Assembly (NCBI GenBank): GCA_031263155.1
Contig: JAISGK010000073.1
Span: forward strand, 1-46,866
Source of the DNA: Clostridiales bacterium
GTDB taxonomy: Bacteria; Bacillota; Clostridia; Lachnospirales; WQUN01
Length of the DNA stretch: 46,866 nucleotides
Reading direction: 5' to 3'
The position numbers were made by a program, and so were the translations under genes. Positions 31,836 to 40,996 of this stretch are shown here, one piece after another; within the stretch, counting starts at the first letter, position 1; each line of letters begins with the position of its first letter. Below the pieces are notes generated by a model. The model saw only the letters and a program-made list of their open reading frames with translations. It was not told where the DNA came from and searched no databases.

Positions 31836-32654
31836 TTAAGGCGTAAGTCCCTCTACTTCCTCGCGGGTTAAGCCGGTATACATTGTTATTTTTTCGACCG
31901 TCTCACCAGCAGCCAGCATATTCTTCGCGACTTCGAATTGCGATTGCTTTATTCCAGCACGAACAAACATAGCGATATCCCGCCGCTCTTTCTCGCGGCG
32001 CTCGTACAAATCGCGGGCGCGTTCATCGGCTGACAGTTCTTTTAGCTTCACGACAGCCTTGCTTATTGTGGGATTCCTTTCAGCTAACAAGTCTAACTCC
32101 TCCTCCGTCTCTGCGGCGATAAAACTCGCCCAGTCATACAGTGGCGTCCCGTCAGCGTCGCGCGGGAGTTTGGACAGTTCCAGCGTATGTACCTCCAACA
32201 GGTCGGTAAACTGCACGCCCGCGTCTTTATCGTACAGCGTAAAGCGATGGTGGTAACGCAGGCTGGTATCAATCAGTTTCTCGTCGGTGACTACTATGCT
32301 GATGACTCTTTTTATGGCGGCGTAGTCGTCGCCCTTTCCAATCTGTTCTGTAACCAGTTTCGCGTCATAGAACACGATACGGTTTTTTAGCTCCGGCGTG
32401 ACCGAAAGCTGTATCTCAATGTGGACGACTTTTTTGCTTCTGGTTCTCAGTTTTATGTCTATTATCCCCAGCTTATCGCCGGGGTGTTCCGGCAGCAAAT
32501 GTGGATCGGAAATTTCCATATCTCCGTAGTCGTCTTCTGGTAAGTCAAGCGCCGATTTTAGAAAACCAGTCAGAAACTCCACGTTCCGTTCGTCTGCGAA
32601 AAATAAACGGAAAATCACGTCGCTTTTTATTGGTAAGATGCTTCTTTTATCCAT
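31836..32654 (-). CDS. Rpn-family recombination-promoting nuclease (PD-(D/E)xK)
   Basis: 272 residues. N-terminal 'LPIKSDVIFRLFFADERNVE' and 'FLTGFLKSALDLP' are typical of the Rpn/PDDEXK_2 'transposase' family. The nuclease core is 'GDKLGIIDIKLRTRSKKVVH' then 'IEIQLS'. 'IVVTDEKLI' and 'FTDLLEVHTLELSKLP' follow, and the C-terminal repeat 'IAMFVRAGIKQSQFEVAKNM' plus 'YTGLTREEVEGL' is also standard. Such proteins cut DNA and promote recA-independent recombination by family knowledge. It sits on the coding strand inside the flagellar cluster, with its own extended -10 promoter, so it is an insertion. Confidence 0.88.
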   Translation of the reverse strand: MDKRSILPIKSDVIFRLFFADERNVEFLTGFLKSALDLPEDDYGDMEISDPHLLPEHPGDKLGIIDIKLRTRSKKVVHIEIQLSVTPELKNRIVFYDAKLVTEQIGKGDDYAAIKRVISIVVTDEKLIDTSLRYHHRFTLYDKDAGVQFTDLLEVHTLELSKLPRDADGTPLYDWASFIAAETEEELDLLAERNPTISKAVVKLKELSADERARDLYERREKERRDIAMFVRAGIKQSQFEVAKNMLAAGETVEKITMYTGLTREEVEGLTP

Positions 32655-32679
32655 AGCAACCGCCTTTCTTCACGATCCC

Positions 32680-32685
32680 ATTATA
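32680..32685 (-). promoter_or_regulatory. Extended -10 promoter of the Rpn gene
   Basis: TGCTATAAT on the minus strand (TATAAT at 32680-32685), about 26 bp before ATG 32654. The -35 region is weak, but TGN before the -10 compensates. A 14-bp perfect palindrome (ATTTCTATAGAAAT, 32702-32715) overlaps the -35 region and could bind a regulator. Confidence 0.65.
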
Positions 32686-32866
32686 GCAGAGCGCCGCGCG
32701 GATTTCTATAGAAATGTCATAAGTTAGCGTTAAACCTTAATACCAGTGCCGGTTTTCGTCCCGAGGGTGGGAATGGGGATAATCATTGCCGAAACACCCG
32801 AAATAATTAGCAAAGAATAAACGATATGCTCGCGAGCGTTTTACATTTGCCCCGCGCAATAAATGG

Positions 32867-33289
32867 CTATTCGGGCGCGTCTTGTGTGACGACACGCACC
32901 GCGTCCAACATTGCCTCGTCGGAGCCGACTTTTATATATGGTACGCCGCTTTTCATGATCACCGCGTCCACCACGCCCTCCATCTCACTGCCGTCGTTCC
33001 GATCCCTGCTTGCCTTTACATATTTCCCCAGCAAGCTATAGCTTTGAGCCATACTCATACTTTTACTGATGTTTTGCATTTGTTCCAGCGACGAAAACTG
33101 TGCCATTTGGGCGATAAACTGCTTGTCGTCGGTCGGGTTGAGCGGGTCTTGATATTTGAGTTCGGTTAGCAGTAATTTAAGAAAATCGTCTTTGTTAAGA
33201 CTGCCGCGCACGTTTTTTTCGTTGCCGCGCCCTTCCCCAAGCGAGGTTACATCTGACCACATGGTATTTTCAAGTGCTTGAGTCTGCAT
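32867..33289 (-). CDS. flgD: Hook-capping protein FlgD
   Basis: 140 residues, the short clostridial form. N-terminal FlgD signature '[20 protein letters not shown]' followed by '[20 protein letters not shown]' is exact. A small beta-rich end '[20 protein letters not shown]' replaces the large FlgD Ig/TUDOR domains of enterobacteria. It scaffolds hook growth. The usual order flgD, a small conserved flg-operon protein, flgE is broken: the next gene is an Rpn nuclease 212 bp away and no small protein is found. Confidence 0.93.
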   Translation of the reverse strand: MQTQALENTMWSDVTSLGEGRGNEKNVRGSLNKDDFLKLLLTELKYQDPLNPTDDKQFIAQMAQFSSLEQMQNISKSMSMAQSYSLLGKYVKASRDRNDGSEMEGVVDAVIMKSGVPYIKVGSDEAMLDAVRVVTQDAPE

Positions 33290-33375
33290 TGCGCCGCTCC
33301 TTTCAAATGGTTGTCAGAATCCGCTTTGACCAAGATAGGTGACTTTAGTCTGGTTAATCTTAATGACAAGCTGCG

Positions 33376-34866
33376 TCACGCGGTAAAACTTACGCGGCTG
33401 TCGTACATGTAAAGTGACGGCGGTTCCACAATACCCGCCGCGAGACTTTCCGTATCTACGCGATTAATAATACGGCGAGCTTGCCTGTAAACGTCGCCGC
33501 GTTGGTTTTGATATTCCGCGCCGCCCTCTTGACCAACCGATACGGACAATTGATTAACGTTAACCCCTTGGCTTTGCAGAGCGTTACGCAAGCTGTCAAG
33601 GCCGCTTTCCATAATCTCCTTCACGCGCTGGTTTTCGGCCAAAAACTGCGCTGATATCAATCCGTTTTCAGATTGCACACGCAATGTTACATCGCCAAGG
33701 CTTTCTGGCTTAAGCGTCATTTTAATCTCTGAGGTGCGCGGAGCGGGATCTGCAATCTGCATGCGCTCGACAATCTGTTCCATAACCCTTGAGGGCGTTA
33801 CCACTTCTCTATGCGCCGCCGCTTTCCCGCTAGATATGGACTGGTTGGACGCGCCGATTTGCGAATTTATCTGCGAAAAAATCTGTTCTTCGTTTTGCGG
33901 CGGCAAGCTATCGCCTATTTCGCCGAGCGCCTCCAAATCATCGTCAGACTGATCCCGCAGCGGCTCAACTGTATCGGTCAGGCTCTCATCAATATACTCA
34001 TACTCTTCTTCACCAATATACATCGTATCCATCTCGTCAATTATTCCACGCACACGGGCGGAAAACATCTCCGCAGCCTCCTCAACACCGAACATCGGCG
34101 CAAGTGTATCGTCTTCACGCGGCGAAAATTCCGTTTCATCCGCTTGCGGCTCGTTGGGGATAATGGGCTTTATTATGACTTCTGAGTCAATCGGCGCGGT
34201 GACACTGGGCATGGCGCTTGCCTCTTGATTTTGCTCCGAGTCGTAAGGATTAATTATTCCCGCGTAACCGGTAATATCTTCGAAACCCTCGTAGACCGCC
34301 GCGTTAGGCGGCACTTGATCCCACGGAGCCGCTATCCAGGCCTCGCCTATCTCGCCCGTCGATTGATCTATCGACGAAGTAGCGTACCGCTCCGTACTTC
34401 CTTGCTCCGTATCAGTATGATACGGAGCAGCATGATACGTATCGCCCGATAACACCTGCAAAAAGCTCTTCATGTTTTCCGCGACGGCGAGCTCCAAAGG
34501 CCGCAGGTTAAGCTCGGTGAGTATCTGATCTATCTGACGTGGGGAGATACAAAACATATCTACCAAGTGATCAATTATTTCTTCATCCGCCTGGCTGTCG
34601 TATTTTTCCTCTTCTTCTGCCTTTATTCCCTTTTCCTTTTCTACCTGCGGTTTTGACTGTCGATGGATGTCGGTGGCCGTAAGGCTCGACTCGAATGTCG
34701 CGATTGGTTTACAGTGTTTAGCCTCGTCTGATCTGGTTGCGGGGCTGGCGTAATTTTTTAATAAAGTATCAAATGTGCCTGGCGTCGTTGTCTTGTCTGT
34801 TTTTTTGTAATCGCGCGCTTTAAAATCTTTTGCTATCATGTTTACTATTGGTGTGCTAAAATACAT
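33376..34866 (-). CDS. fliK: Hook-length control protein FliK
   Basis: 496 residues. The first 390 are variable, acidic and glutamine-rich, the ruler part. The conserved Flg_hook domain is C-terminal: 'EIKMTLKPESLGDVTLRVQS' then 'ISAQFLAENQRVKEIMESG' and 'LRNALQSQGVNVNQLSVSVG' (about 380-455). It measures the hook and triggers FlhB switching. It lies between the MotE-like gene and flgD as in other Clostridia. Confidence 0.92.
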   Translation of the reverse strand: MYFSTPIVNMIAKDFKARDYKKTDKTTTPGTFDTLLKNYASPATRSDEAKHCKPIATFESSLTATDIHRQSKPQVEKEKGIKAEEEEKYDSQADEEIIDHLVDMFCISPRQIDQILTELNLRPLELAVAENMKSFLQVLSGDTYHAAPYHTDTEQGSTERYATSSIDQSTGEIGEAWIAAPWDQVPPNAAVYEGFEDITGYAGIINPYDSEQNQEASAMPSVTAPIDSEVIIKPIIPNEPQADETEFSPREDDTLAPMFGVEEAAEMFSARVRGIIDEMDTMYIGEEEYEYIDESLTDTVEPLRDQSDDDLEALGEIGDSLPPQNEEQIFSQINSQIGASNQSISSGKAAAHREVVTPSRVMEQIVERMQIADPAPRTSEIKMTLKPESLGDVTLRVQSENGLISAQFLAENQRVKEIMESGLDSLRNALQSQGVNVNQLSVSVGQEGGAEYQNQRGDVYRQARRIINRVDTESLAAGIVEPPSLYMYDSRVSFTA

Positions 34867-34916
34867 ATCCTCACTCCTTCTTAAGCAATGGTATCATCCT
34901 CACAAACAATACCGAA

Positions 34917-35657
34917 TCATCCCCTGCCGATCATGCTGTCGGGCGCCATCATCTTGCTTACGCTTGCGGCGGCGGCGGCATCCATCGAGCCAAGCACGGC
35001 GCTCGCTGCGCGATTGTTCATGCCACGCAAAATAGCCACCACCAGGTTCATATCTGTAGCAATAAGCTGTTGTAGCACTGCGGCGGCTTCTTCTTCATCC
35101 ATTTCGCTAAAGGTGGAGATGTATCGCTTAACTTCATTATCATTTTCCGATTGTGCCGCAGCTAATGGGTACAGAATCTCGGCGTTTTCGGGCGCGATTT
35201 TTTGATAGTAGTCGGCAAACGCCTGTGGGTCTTCCATGGCCACCCGTTCGTCAAACGACGCCTTGTCTTGCTTATACCGCAGCTGCTGTCCCTCAAACTC
35301 CCTGAGACGATCTATCTCGATTGCGTTTTGGCTGTTTTTTTCTTCCAGCCTGATTATGCCTTCATCCCTTGCGGCTAATTGGTTCTCCAGCTCTTTTACA
35401 CGCGCCCGCAATTGTTCTGTAGTAAGCTCGGGTTCCGCCGTCCATCCCACAGGCAAATAATCCTTAACAACCGGTATGTTAGATAGCATGGGGTATACGA
35501 CATTATCCCTCAGGCCAAACGGGTTAAGCATAAACACGACCGCCCCCGCGCCGCCTAAAATCAATAAAATTACCAGGAATGGGACTGGGCGTTTACGTTT
35601 ATTCGTTCTCTTCTCAGAAACCATTGCTTTTTCAGGTTCAGCGGTCGCCGCCATCAT
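34917..35657 (-). CDS. MotE-like membrane protein (MgtE N-domain family, YlxF position)
   Basis: 246 residues. Basic N-terminus, one membrane helix (about 26-45), a coiled-coil (about 78-125, 'LRARVKELENQLAARDEGII') and a C-terminal helical repeat domain of MgtE_N type ('YISTFSEMDEEEAAAVLQQL', 'ILRGMNNRAASAVLGSMDAA'). Proteins of this design sit between fliJ and fliK in Bacillus (YlxF) and Clostridia and are called MotE, a possible chaperone for the stator. fliJ ends 1 bp upstream. Confidence 0.8.
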   Translation of the reverse strand: MMAATAEPEKAMVSEKRTNKRKRPVPFLVILLILGGAGAVVFMLNPFGLRDNVVYPMLSNIPVVKDYLPVGWTAEPELTTEQLRARVKELENQLAARDEGIIRLEEKNSQNAIEIDRLREFEGQQLRYKQDKASFDERVAMEDPQAFADYYQKIAPENAEILYPLAAAQSENDNEVKRYISTFSEMDEEEAAAVLQQLIATDMNLVVAILRGMNNRAASAVLGSMDAAAAASVSKMMAPDSMIGRG

Positions 35658-35658
35658 C

Positions 35659-36099
35659 TCACCTCTTAGCTGTGCGATAACTTACAATCTCGTCTGTTTG
35701 TTTTTGTTCAGCCGATTTTTGTTCTTCCAGATACTCCTCATATCGCTTGTCTCTTAATGTCCCCAGCGCTTTGCGCTCGCGCATGGCTTCCACAAGTGAG
35801 AGCCGCCTGATCTCCACTTCCTTTTCCGCTTCGGCCACTATCTTTTGTTGCATTGTGATAGATTCCTTCAGCGAGGCAAGATAATCGCTAAATCTCTTCG
35901 CCTCATAAGGGTGTATACCTTGTAGGATACTACCGCGAAATTTAGCGGTTACGCCGACACGCTCGTTAACCAGGCGGGTTTCCTCTTCGCGTTTGGCGGC
36001 AAGGTCGGCCATCGCCCTGCCGTACTCCGCCTTGCGGCTGTCTTCCATTTTCTCTTTAAGTTCCAAATAGCTTTGTAACCTGAATGTGAATTTTGGCAT
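35659..36099 (-). CDS. fliJ: Flagellar export chaperone FliJ
   Basis: 146 residues, predicted to be almost entirely coiled-coil, the FliJ fold. N-terminal 'FTFRLQSYLELKEKMEDSRK' is characteristic. FliJ acts as the stalk inside the FliI hexamer and links it to FlhA. It follows fliI by 3 bp. Confidence 0.9.
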   Translation of the reverse strand: MPKFTFRLQSYLELKEKMEDSRKAEYGRAMADLAAKREEETRLVNERVGVTAKFRGSILQGIHPYEAKRFSDYLASLKESITMQQKIVAEAEKEVEIRRLSLVEAMRERKALGTLRDKRYEEYLEEQKSAEQKQTDEIVSYRTAKR

Positions 36100-36102
36100 G
36101 GA

Positions 36103-37431
36103 CTAGTCTGCTATGGACAATAACGCGGCAATCGTATCATTAAACTCTACTTTTTCGTCCGTCGCCTGTGTGACAAATTTTATCACATCAGGGTGCTTAT
36201 CTATCGCCTCGTCTATTTCAGGGCTGGATCCCTTGGAGTACGCGCCTATACTTATTAGATCTTCCGCATCGTTATAAACCGCCATGTATTTTTTAAACAC
36301 ATTGGCCGCTTGCTTGTGTTCCTTCGTTACAATATCGCTCATAACGCGGGAAACGCTAGCCAGAATATCTATGGCAGGGTATTGGTTGCGGTTGGCAATT
36401 TTTCTGTTAAGTACCACATGCCCATCCAAAATGCCTCGGGCGGTGTCTGTGACGGGCTCGGTCATATCGTCGCCATCTACAAGGACGGTATATAGCCCTG
36501 TGATAGAACCCTTGTCAGAATTGCCCGCCCGCTCCAACAGCTTTGGCATCGCGGCAAAAACAGAGGGCGTGTACCCTCGCGAAACCGGCGGTTCACCCGT
36601 CGCCAGCCCAACCTCTCTTTGCGCCATGCTATAACGCGTTAGTGAATCCATAAGCAGCAGCACATCCCTGCCCTTTTCCCTAAAATATTCCGCAACCGAC
36701 GTCGCCACTTCGGCCGCTTTTAACCTCACAAGCGCGGGCTGATCGCTAGTCGCTATGATAAGAACCGAACGCGCTAGCCCCTCGTCGCCCAAATCTTTTT
36801 CTATGAACTCGCGCACCTCTCTGCCACGCTCGCCAATAAGCCCTATAACGTTAACGTCCGCCGCAGTGTTGCGCGCTATCATACCCATTAAGGTGCTTTT
36901 TCCCACACCACTGCCCGCGAATATGCCAACACGCTGTCCCTTGCCTATGGTTAGCAACCCGTCCATAGCTTTAACACCAAGTGGTAAAGGGGTCGCTATG
37001 CGATTACGGGCCAATGGATCGGGCGGCGTGTTCGACACCCTAAATTCTTCGCCATCGCGCAATTCAGGCTTGCCGTCCATTGGGCGGCCCAATCCATCCA
37101 GCACGCGCCCAAGTAGTTTATCGCTTACGCGCACGGTCACAGGTTTATCCAGCGCCTCTACAACAGAACCAGGCCCAACGCCCTGCATACTGCCTAATGG
37201 CATCAGCAAAACCAGTTCGTTTCTAAAGCCGACTACCTCGGCCAGTATGCCGCCCTCTTCTCCCTCGGGTTTTATAATACATGTGATGCCGACGTTGACT
37301 TTAGGCCCCACAGATTCTATGGTAAGCCCTACCACCTGGCTCACCTTGCCCAGCCTCTTTACATATGATTTGTCGAGAACGGTACGATATCTATCTAATG
37401 TTATCATAGCGCCATTCATGGCGCGCGTCAT
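36103..37431 (-). CDS. fliI: Flagellar export ATPase FliI
   Basis: 442 residues from ATG 37431; ATG 37407 ('MITLDRYRTVLDKS') is an equally good family start. Walker A 'GIFAGSGVGKSTLMG' at about 170, Walker B 'DVLLLMDSLTRYSMAQREVG', and 'ATGEPPVSRGYTPSVFAAMP' are diagnostic. It energises delivery of export substrates. A 16-bp tandem duplication lies at its start: the ATG that overlaps the fliH stop (TAATG at 37447) is now out of frame, so the start codon used has moved 16 bp or more downstream. Confidence 0.94.
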   Translation of the reverse strand: MTRAMNGAMITLDRYRTVLDKSYVKRLGKVSQVVGLTIESVGPKVNVGITCIIKPEGEEGGILAEVVGFRNELVLLMPLGSMQGVGPGSVVEALDKPVTVRVSDKLLGRVLDGLGRPMDGKPELRDGEEFRVSNTPPDPLARNRIATPLPLGVKAMDGLLTIGKGQRVGIFAGSGVGKSTLMGMIARNTAADVNVIGLIGERGREVREFIEKDLGDEGLARSVLIIATSDQPALVRLKAAEVATSVAEYFREKGRDVLLLMDSLTRYSMAQREVGLATGEPPVSRGYTPSVFAAMPKLLERAGNSDKGSITGLYTVLVDGDDMTEPVTDTARGILDGHVVLNRKIANRNQYPAIDILASVSRVMSDIVTKEHKQAANVFKKYMAVYNDAEDLISIGAYSKGSSPEIDEAIDKHPDVIKFVTQATDEKVEFNDTIAALLSIAD

Positions 37432-37447
37432 CCATGGCGCGCGTCAT
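37417..37447. repeat. 15-bp direct repeat, period 16, at the fliH-fliI junction
   Basis: CATGGCGCGCGTCAT occurs at 37417-37431 and 37433-37447. On the minus strand each copy carries an ATG followed by ACGCGCGCC. Only the copy at 37431 is in frame with FliI. Confidence 0.85.
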
Positions 37448-38244
37448 TACGTTTCTTTCGGGGAGGCGTTATCATTTTCTGCCGTGTCGGCGCCGCCCAT
37501 CAGGTATGCTAAATCCGCTTTCATCAATTGCCATTGCCCTCCCAAACCACTTTGTATATTGCCGCTTGATGTTTCTATAACACAATCGCCCGCCCGCATT
37601 AAGCTGTCCGTTACCACCTCTGGCCGTGTGGACAAACCCAGTTTATCAATATTCTCTCCCACAATATCCGCATCGGCGGGGCTTACGCGTATCCTAACCG
37701 AGGCGTTGGAGGGGATGTTTCGCAGCCCTGTTTTTACCAGATGCATAATTATTTGCGGATTAACGCGCGCTGCCTCGCCTATCAATTTATCAAGTATATC
37801 CGTTATCAGAGACACACTTTGACGCTCTAGACCGGCAAGCGCCTGCTCTCGCTCATGCCGCGCCTCTTTCAGCAAAGCCTCGGCCTTGAGTTTTAGCTGT
37901 CGCGCTTCTTCCTCGCTGGCGTCGTGTCCCTCCGCGTATCCTTTTTCAAACCCTTTGTTGTACGCTTGGCTTTGCGCGCGCTCCGCCTCTTGTTTCGCGT
38001 TGTCCACAATCATTTGCGCGTCGTTTCTTGCTTTAAGGATGATAAGTTCGGCATCCTCTTTTTTGCTATTGATAAACTCCTTCTCATCCGTTTTACGCGA
38101 TGCTTTTTTGTAAGAGTCTGGTATGGTAGTATTTTGCGTGACGGGCGTCGTTTTCTTGCGCTCTTTGAATATTTCACTGCCTGCCTCGACTTCTATGCTG
38201 TTGGGATTAAACGCGACTCTTTCAGCTTTTAGCACGTTAGGCAA
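37447..38244 (-). CDS. fliH: Flagellar export ATPase regulator FliH
   Basis: 265 residues. A disordered N-terminus leads to a long coiled-coil with G-rich FliH repeats ('AYNKGFEKGYAEGHDASEEE', about 98-117) and a C-terminal FliH/HrpE domain ('SLITDILDKLIGEAARVNPQ', 'VRIRVSPADADIVGENI'). It anchors FliI to the C ring. It overlaps fliG by 8 bp. The N-terminal 'MPNVLKAERVAFNPNSIEV' also matches clostridial FliH. Confidence 0.9.
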   Translation of the reverse strand: MPNVLKAERVAFNPNSIEVEAGSEIFKERKKTTPVTQNTTIPDSYKKASRKTDEKEFINSKKEDAELIILKARNDAQMIVDNAKQEAERAQSQAYNKGFEKGYAEGHDASEEEARQLKLKAEALLKEARHEREQALAGLERQSVSLITDILDKLIGEAARVNPQIIMHLVKTGLRNIPSNASVRIRVSPADADIVGENIDKLGLSTRPEVVTDSLMRAGDCVIETSSGNIQSGLGGQWQLMKADLAYLMGGADTAENDNASPKET

Positions 38245-39256
38245 TTACATCATCTCCCCCTGAGCGGGCTATGATAATCTCTCCTGTGTCTTGCAGCCTG
38301 CGCACAATGCTTACTATCTTTTGCTGCGCCTCTTCTACGTCACTGCGGCGCACGGGCCCCATATAGTCCATATCCTCTTTAATCATGGCGGCCAAGCGTT
38401 TGGATTGATTGCCAAATATCAAATTTTGCAGTTCAGTAGTGGCTCCCTTTAGGGCTATTGCCAAGTCTCGATTATCAATATCTTGCTGGAGCATAATCTG
38501 TATAGATCTACTGTCAAGCTGCAAAATATCCTCGAACACGAACATCTTTTTGCGTATTTCCTCTGAAAGATTCTTGTCCTCCGCTTCCAAAGTCTCCATG
38601 ATGTGTTTTTCGGTGGAGCGATCTACAGAGTTTAAAATATCAACTACAGAGTCCACGCCCCCCACTGTGGCAAAGTCTTCTGAAAGCATTGAAGACAGTT
38701 TCTTTTCAAGCACCTTTTCCACCTCTCTTATGACCTCGGGCGAAGTGCGATCCATAAGGGCTATGCGCCGCGTCACGTCGGTCTGCTTGCCGCTGTCAAG
38801 CTCGGCGATAACCTCCGCCGCCTGCTTGGGGCGAATGTAGGCAAGTATTAACGCGATGGTTTGCGGGTGCTCATTTTGAATAAAGTTGAGTATTTGCCCT
38901 GTGTCGGCGCGGCGGATGAAATCGAACGGGCGCACTTGAAGCGAGACGGTCAGCTTGTTAATAACCTCAAACGCCTTATTCTCGCCCAACGCTTTTTCCA
39001 AGATCTGCTTGGCGTAAGCGATTCCCCCTTCGGTTATATACTGTTGGGCAAGGCATATCTGATAGAATTCGTCCAGCACGTCTTCGCGCGTTTCGGGCAT
39101 TACCGCGCTGATATTGGCTATCTCAAGGGTTAACGCCTCTATCTCCTCTTCCTTGAGGTGTTTGAACACAGAAGCAGATCTCTCTGGCCCTAGGGTTATA
39201 AGCAGTATCGCGGCCTTTTCACGCCCTGTAAGCCCTGATGCGGCGGAAGCGGGCAT
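38237..39256 (-). CDS. fliG: C-ring rotor protein FliG
   Basis: 339 residues from ATG 39256 with GGGAG seven bases upstream; the earlier ATG 39277 lies inside fliF and over that site. Typical segments: 'GREKAAILLITLGPERSASV', 'NEHPQTIALILAYIRPKQAA' (EHPQR-like motif) and the torque domain 'MFVFEDILQLDSRSIQIMLQ'. Charged residues that face the stator are retained. It links FliF to FliM and converts stator action into torque. Confidence 0.96.
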   Translation of the reverse strand: MPASAASGLTGREKAAILLITLGPERSASVFKHLKEEEIEALTLEIANISAVMPETREDVLDEFYQICLAQQYITEGGIAYAKQILEKALGENKAFEVINKLTVSLQVRPFDFIRRADTGQILNFIQNEHPQTIALILAYIRPKQAAEVIAELDSGKQTDVTRRIALMDRTSPEVIREVEKVLEKKLSSMLSEDFATVGGVDSVVDILNSVDRSTEKHIMETLEAEDKNLSEEIRKKMFVFEDILQLDSRSIQIMLQQDIDNRDLAIALKGATTELQNLIFGNQSKRLAAMIKEDMDYMGPVRRSDVEEAQQKIVSIVRRLQDTGEIIIARSGGDDVIA

Positions 39257-39260
39257 ATTA

Positions 39261-40928
39261 TCACTCCCAATTGTCATTCAGCCAATTTCGAAGCAACTGA
39301 GCTACCGCTTCTGGCCTTTCGTTTACAAACTTCTCTATTAATCGCTTGCTTTCAAGTTCTTTGTCCAGTTCTATCTCTTGCAGGCGCGCTTTTTCTGATT
39401 CTTTTTGTTCTTCCAACCTTGTCGTTTCCAATAATTCCTCCACGCTAAGCTCTGGTTCGGAAGCGACATCAGGCGCGGGAACGCCCTTAAACAAAGCGAA
39501 AGCGAGCATGGCAAGCAGTAGCGCCAACAGCGCGAACACCGCGATTTGCCACGCGCTGTATCCCGTTTGCTGCGCATCGTTAAAAACAGGCACTTCATAA
39601 CCGTACACGGATATGTTCGACGCAGCGAGGCCTGTACCCTTAGATATGAGATCCTTAATTGGATCAAAGTCTATGCTTAGCGGGGTTTCTCTCATCGAGA
39701 GTTTATAGGCGTCCCAGCTTTGCCCGTTTAATCTATCACCGGCGGTTAGCGCGGCCTCGTCATATGTCTTGTTGCGATAAACCATAACGGCTATGGTGCT
39801 CGCTTGCGTATCCAACACGCCGCTGGCCGATTCGAGCGTTTTTTGCGTGCGGTTGTAACCGTACTCTGTGCTGCCTGTCTTTGTGCTGGCGCTTGAACCG
39901 CCGCTGTTATTGGTTTGGTAGGTGTTCGTCGTTTGATCGTTTGCCGCTATTCCCGGAACCGCGCCGCTTGACTGCGACGCGCTAGAGGTTTTCTCGGTCT
40001 CTTCTTTTATCACTACACCTGTGTCGCTGCCCGAGATAGGTGATGAAATGATATCGCTTGTTTCTGTCACTTTGTCCCAGTTAAAAATCAGGTTGTCATT
40101 TATCACCGTCACGCTGTCAAACAGTGGAGCAAGCGCGACTTTTACCTTCATCTCAATCTCATTTTTTCTCAGCAGTTCTTGATCATATTGCGAGCCGCTG
40201 CCTTCTGTACTCTCTTGCAAGCCACTGTAAACAATATTGTAGTTTTGGTCACTTACCTCTATGTTTTCTAACGTGAGCCCCTTAACGCTGGCGCAAAGGA
40301 ACCGCGCCACGGCAAGCGATTCCTTGTTGTCCAGAGGTCGGGATACGGTTAGCACCGCGCTTGCCCGCGCTGTTTCCGCCGGCCTGATAAAATAGTAGTT
40401 GTCATCGGGCATGGTAAGGTTTACAGTCGCTTTTTGTATGCCCTCAAACAAGCGCAGAGCCAGCGCGAGCTCTGATTCTTTCACCTTTTTTAAATTTTCG
40501 CGCTTTATGGTCTCTGTAGTACCCATGCCGCTGTAATTGAGGGCGTCAAGGTAGGTAAAGCCCGTACCGCCTGTCGCGTCGGCAAAATCGCTTTGGGCTA
40601 TAATTACTTGCGCGTCTACTACCCGCTTTTCGTCCACCGCGAGGCCGCGCCCATTGTTTACCACCCGAGTCTCTATACCCTCGCTATCAATGGCGTTTTT
40701 CATTTGAGAAATAACTATCAAATCCTTATTGTCTACCAACACTTCCATGCGCGTTCGTACAGCCAGATATATCGTCGCGACCAACACGGCAAGAAAAACG
40801 ACCGCCGTAACCACAAGCTGTATCTTCTGCTTCCTGCTCAGTGAATTTAACCTGTCGCGTATATCATTCAATAACGCTTGCAGCCGATCTCTCACCGTCT
40901 CACCTTCTCCGCCGTGTCGTTTTGTCAA
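39261..40928 (-). CDS. fliF: MS-ring protein FliF
   Basis: 555 residues, near the usual length. Two membrane helices flank a periplasm-facing region: about 38-58 and about 455-478 ('WQIAVFALLALLLAMLAFAL'). Ring-building motifs include 'GRGLAVDEKRVVDAQVIIAQ' and 'ALRLFEGIQKATVNLTMPDD'. The last residues 'ERPEAVAQLLRNWLNDN' form the FliG-binding helix. It is the base on which the flagellum is built. An AT-rich gap with ACAATTTA repeats (about 40971-41000) lies after fliE. Confidence 0.96.
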   Translation of the reverse strand: MTKRHGGEGETVRDRLQALLNDIRDRLNSLSRKQKIQLVVTAVVFLAVLVATIYLAVRTRMEVLVDNKDLIVISQMKNAIDSEGIETRVVNNGRGLAVDEKRVVDAQVIIAQSDFADATGGTGFTYLDALNYSGMGTTETIKRENLKKVKESELALALRLFEGIQKATVNLTMPDDNYYFIRPAETARASAVLTVSRPLDNKESLAVARFLCASVKGLTLENIEVSDQNYNIVYSGLQESTEGSGSQYDQELLRKNEIEMKVKVALAPLFDSVTVINDNLIFNWDKVTETSDIISSPISGSDTGVVIKEETEKTSSASQSSGAVPGIAANDQTTNTYQTNNSGGSSASTKTGSTEYGYNRTQKTLESASGVLDTQASTIAVMVYRNKTYDEAALTAGDRLNGQSWDAYKLSMRETPLSIDFDPIKDLISKGTGLAASNISVYGYEVPVFNDAQQTGYSAWQIAVFALLALLLAMLAFALFKGVPAPDVASEPELSVEELLETTRLEEQKESEKARLQEIELDKELESKRLIEKFVNERPEAVAQLLRNWLNDNWE

Positions 40929-40996
40929 ATATCAAGACAAGATCTTTGGTAACGCAGCCAGCACTCAGACATTTAACAATTTAACAATTTAGCAAT

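Noticed and set aside
36755..37822. 355-residue plus-strand ORF opposite fliI and fliH
   Set aside because: It is a serine- and proline-rich mirror frame of two certain genes, a by-product of their codon use.
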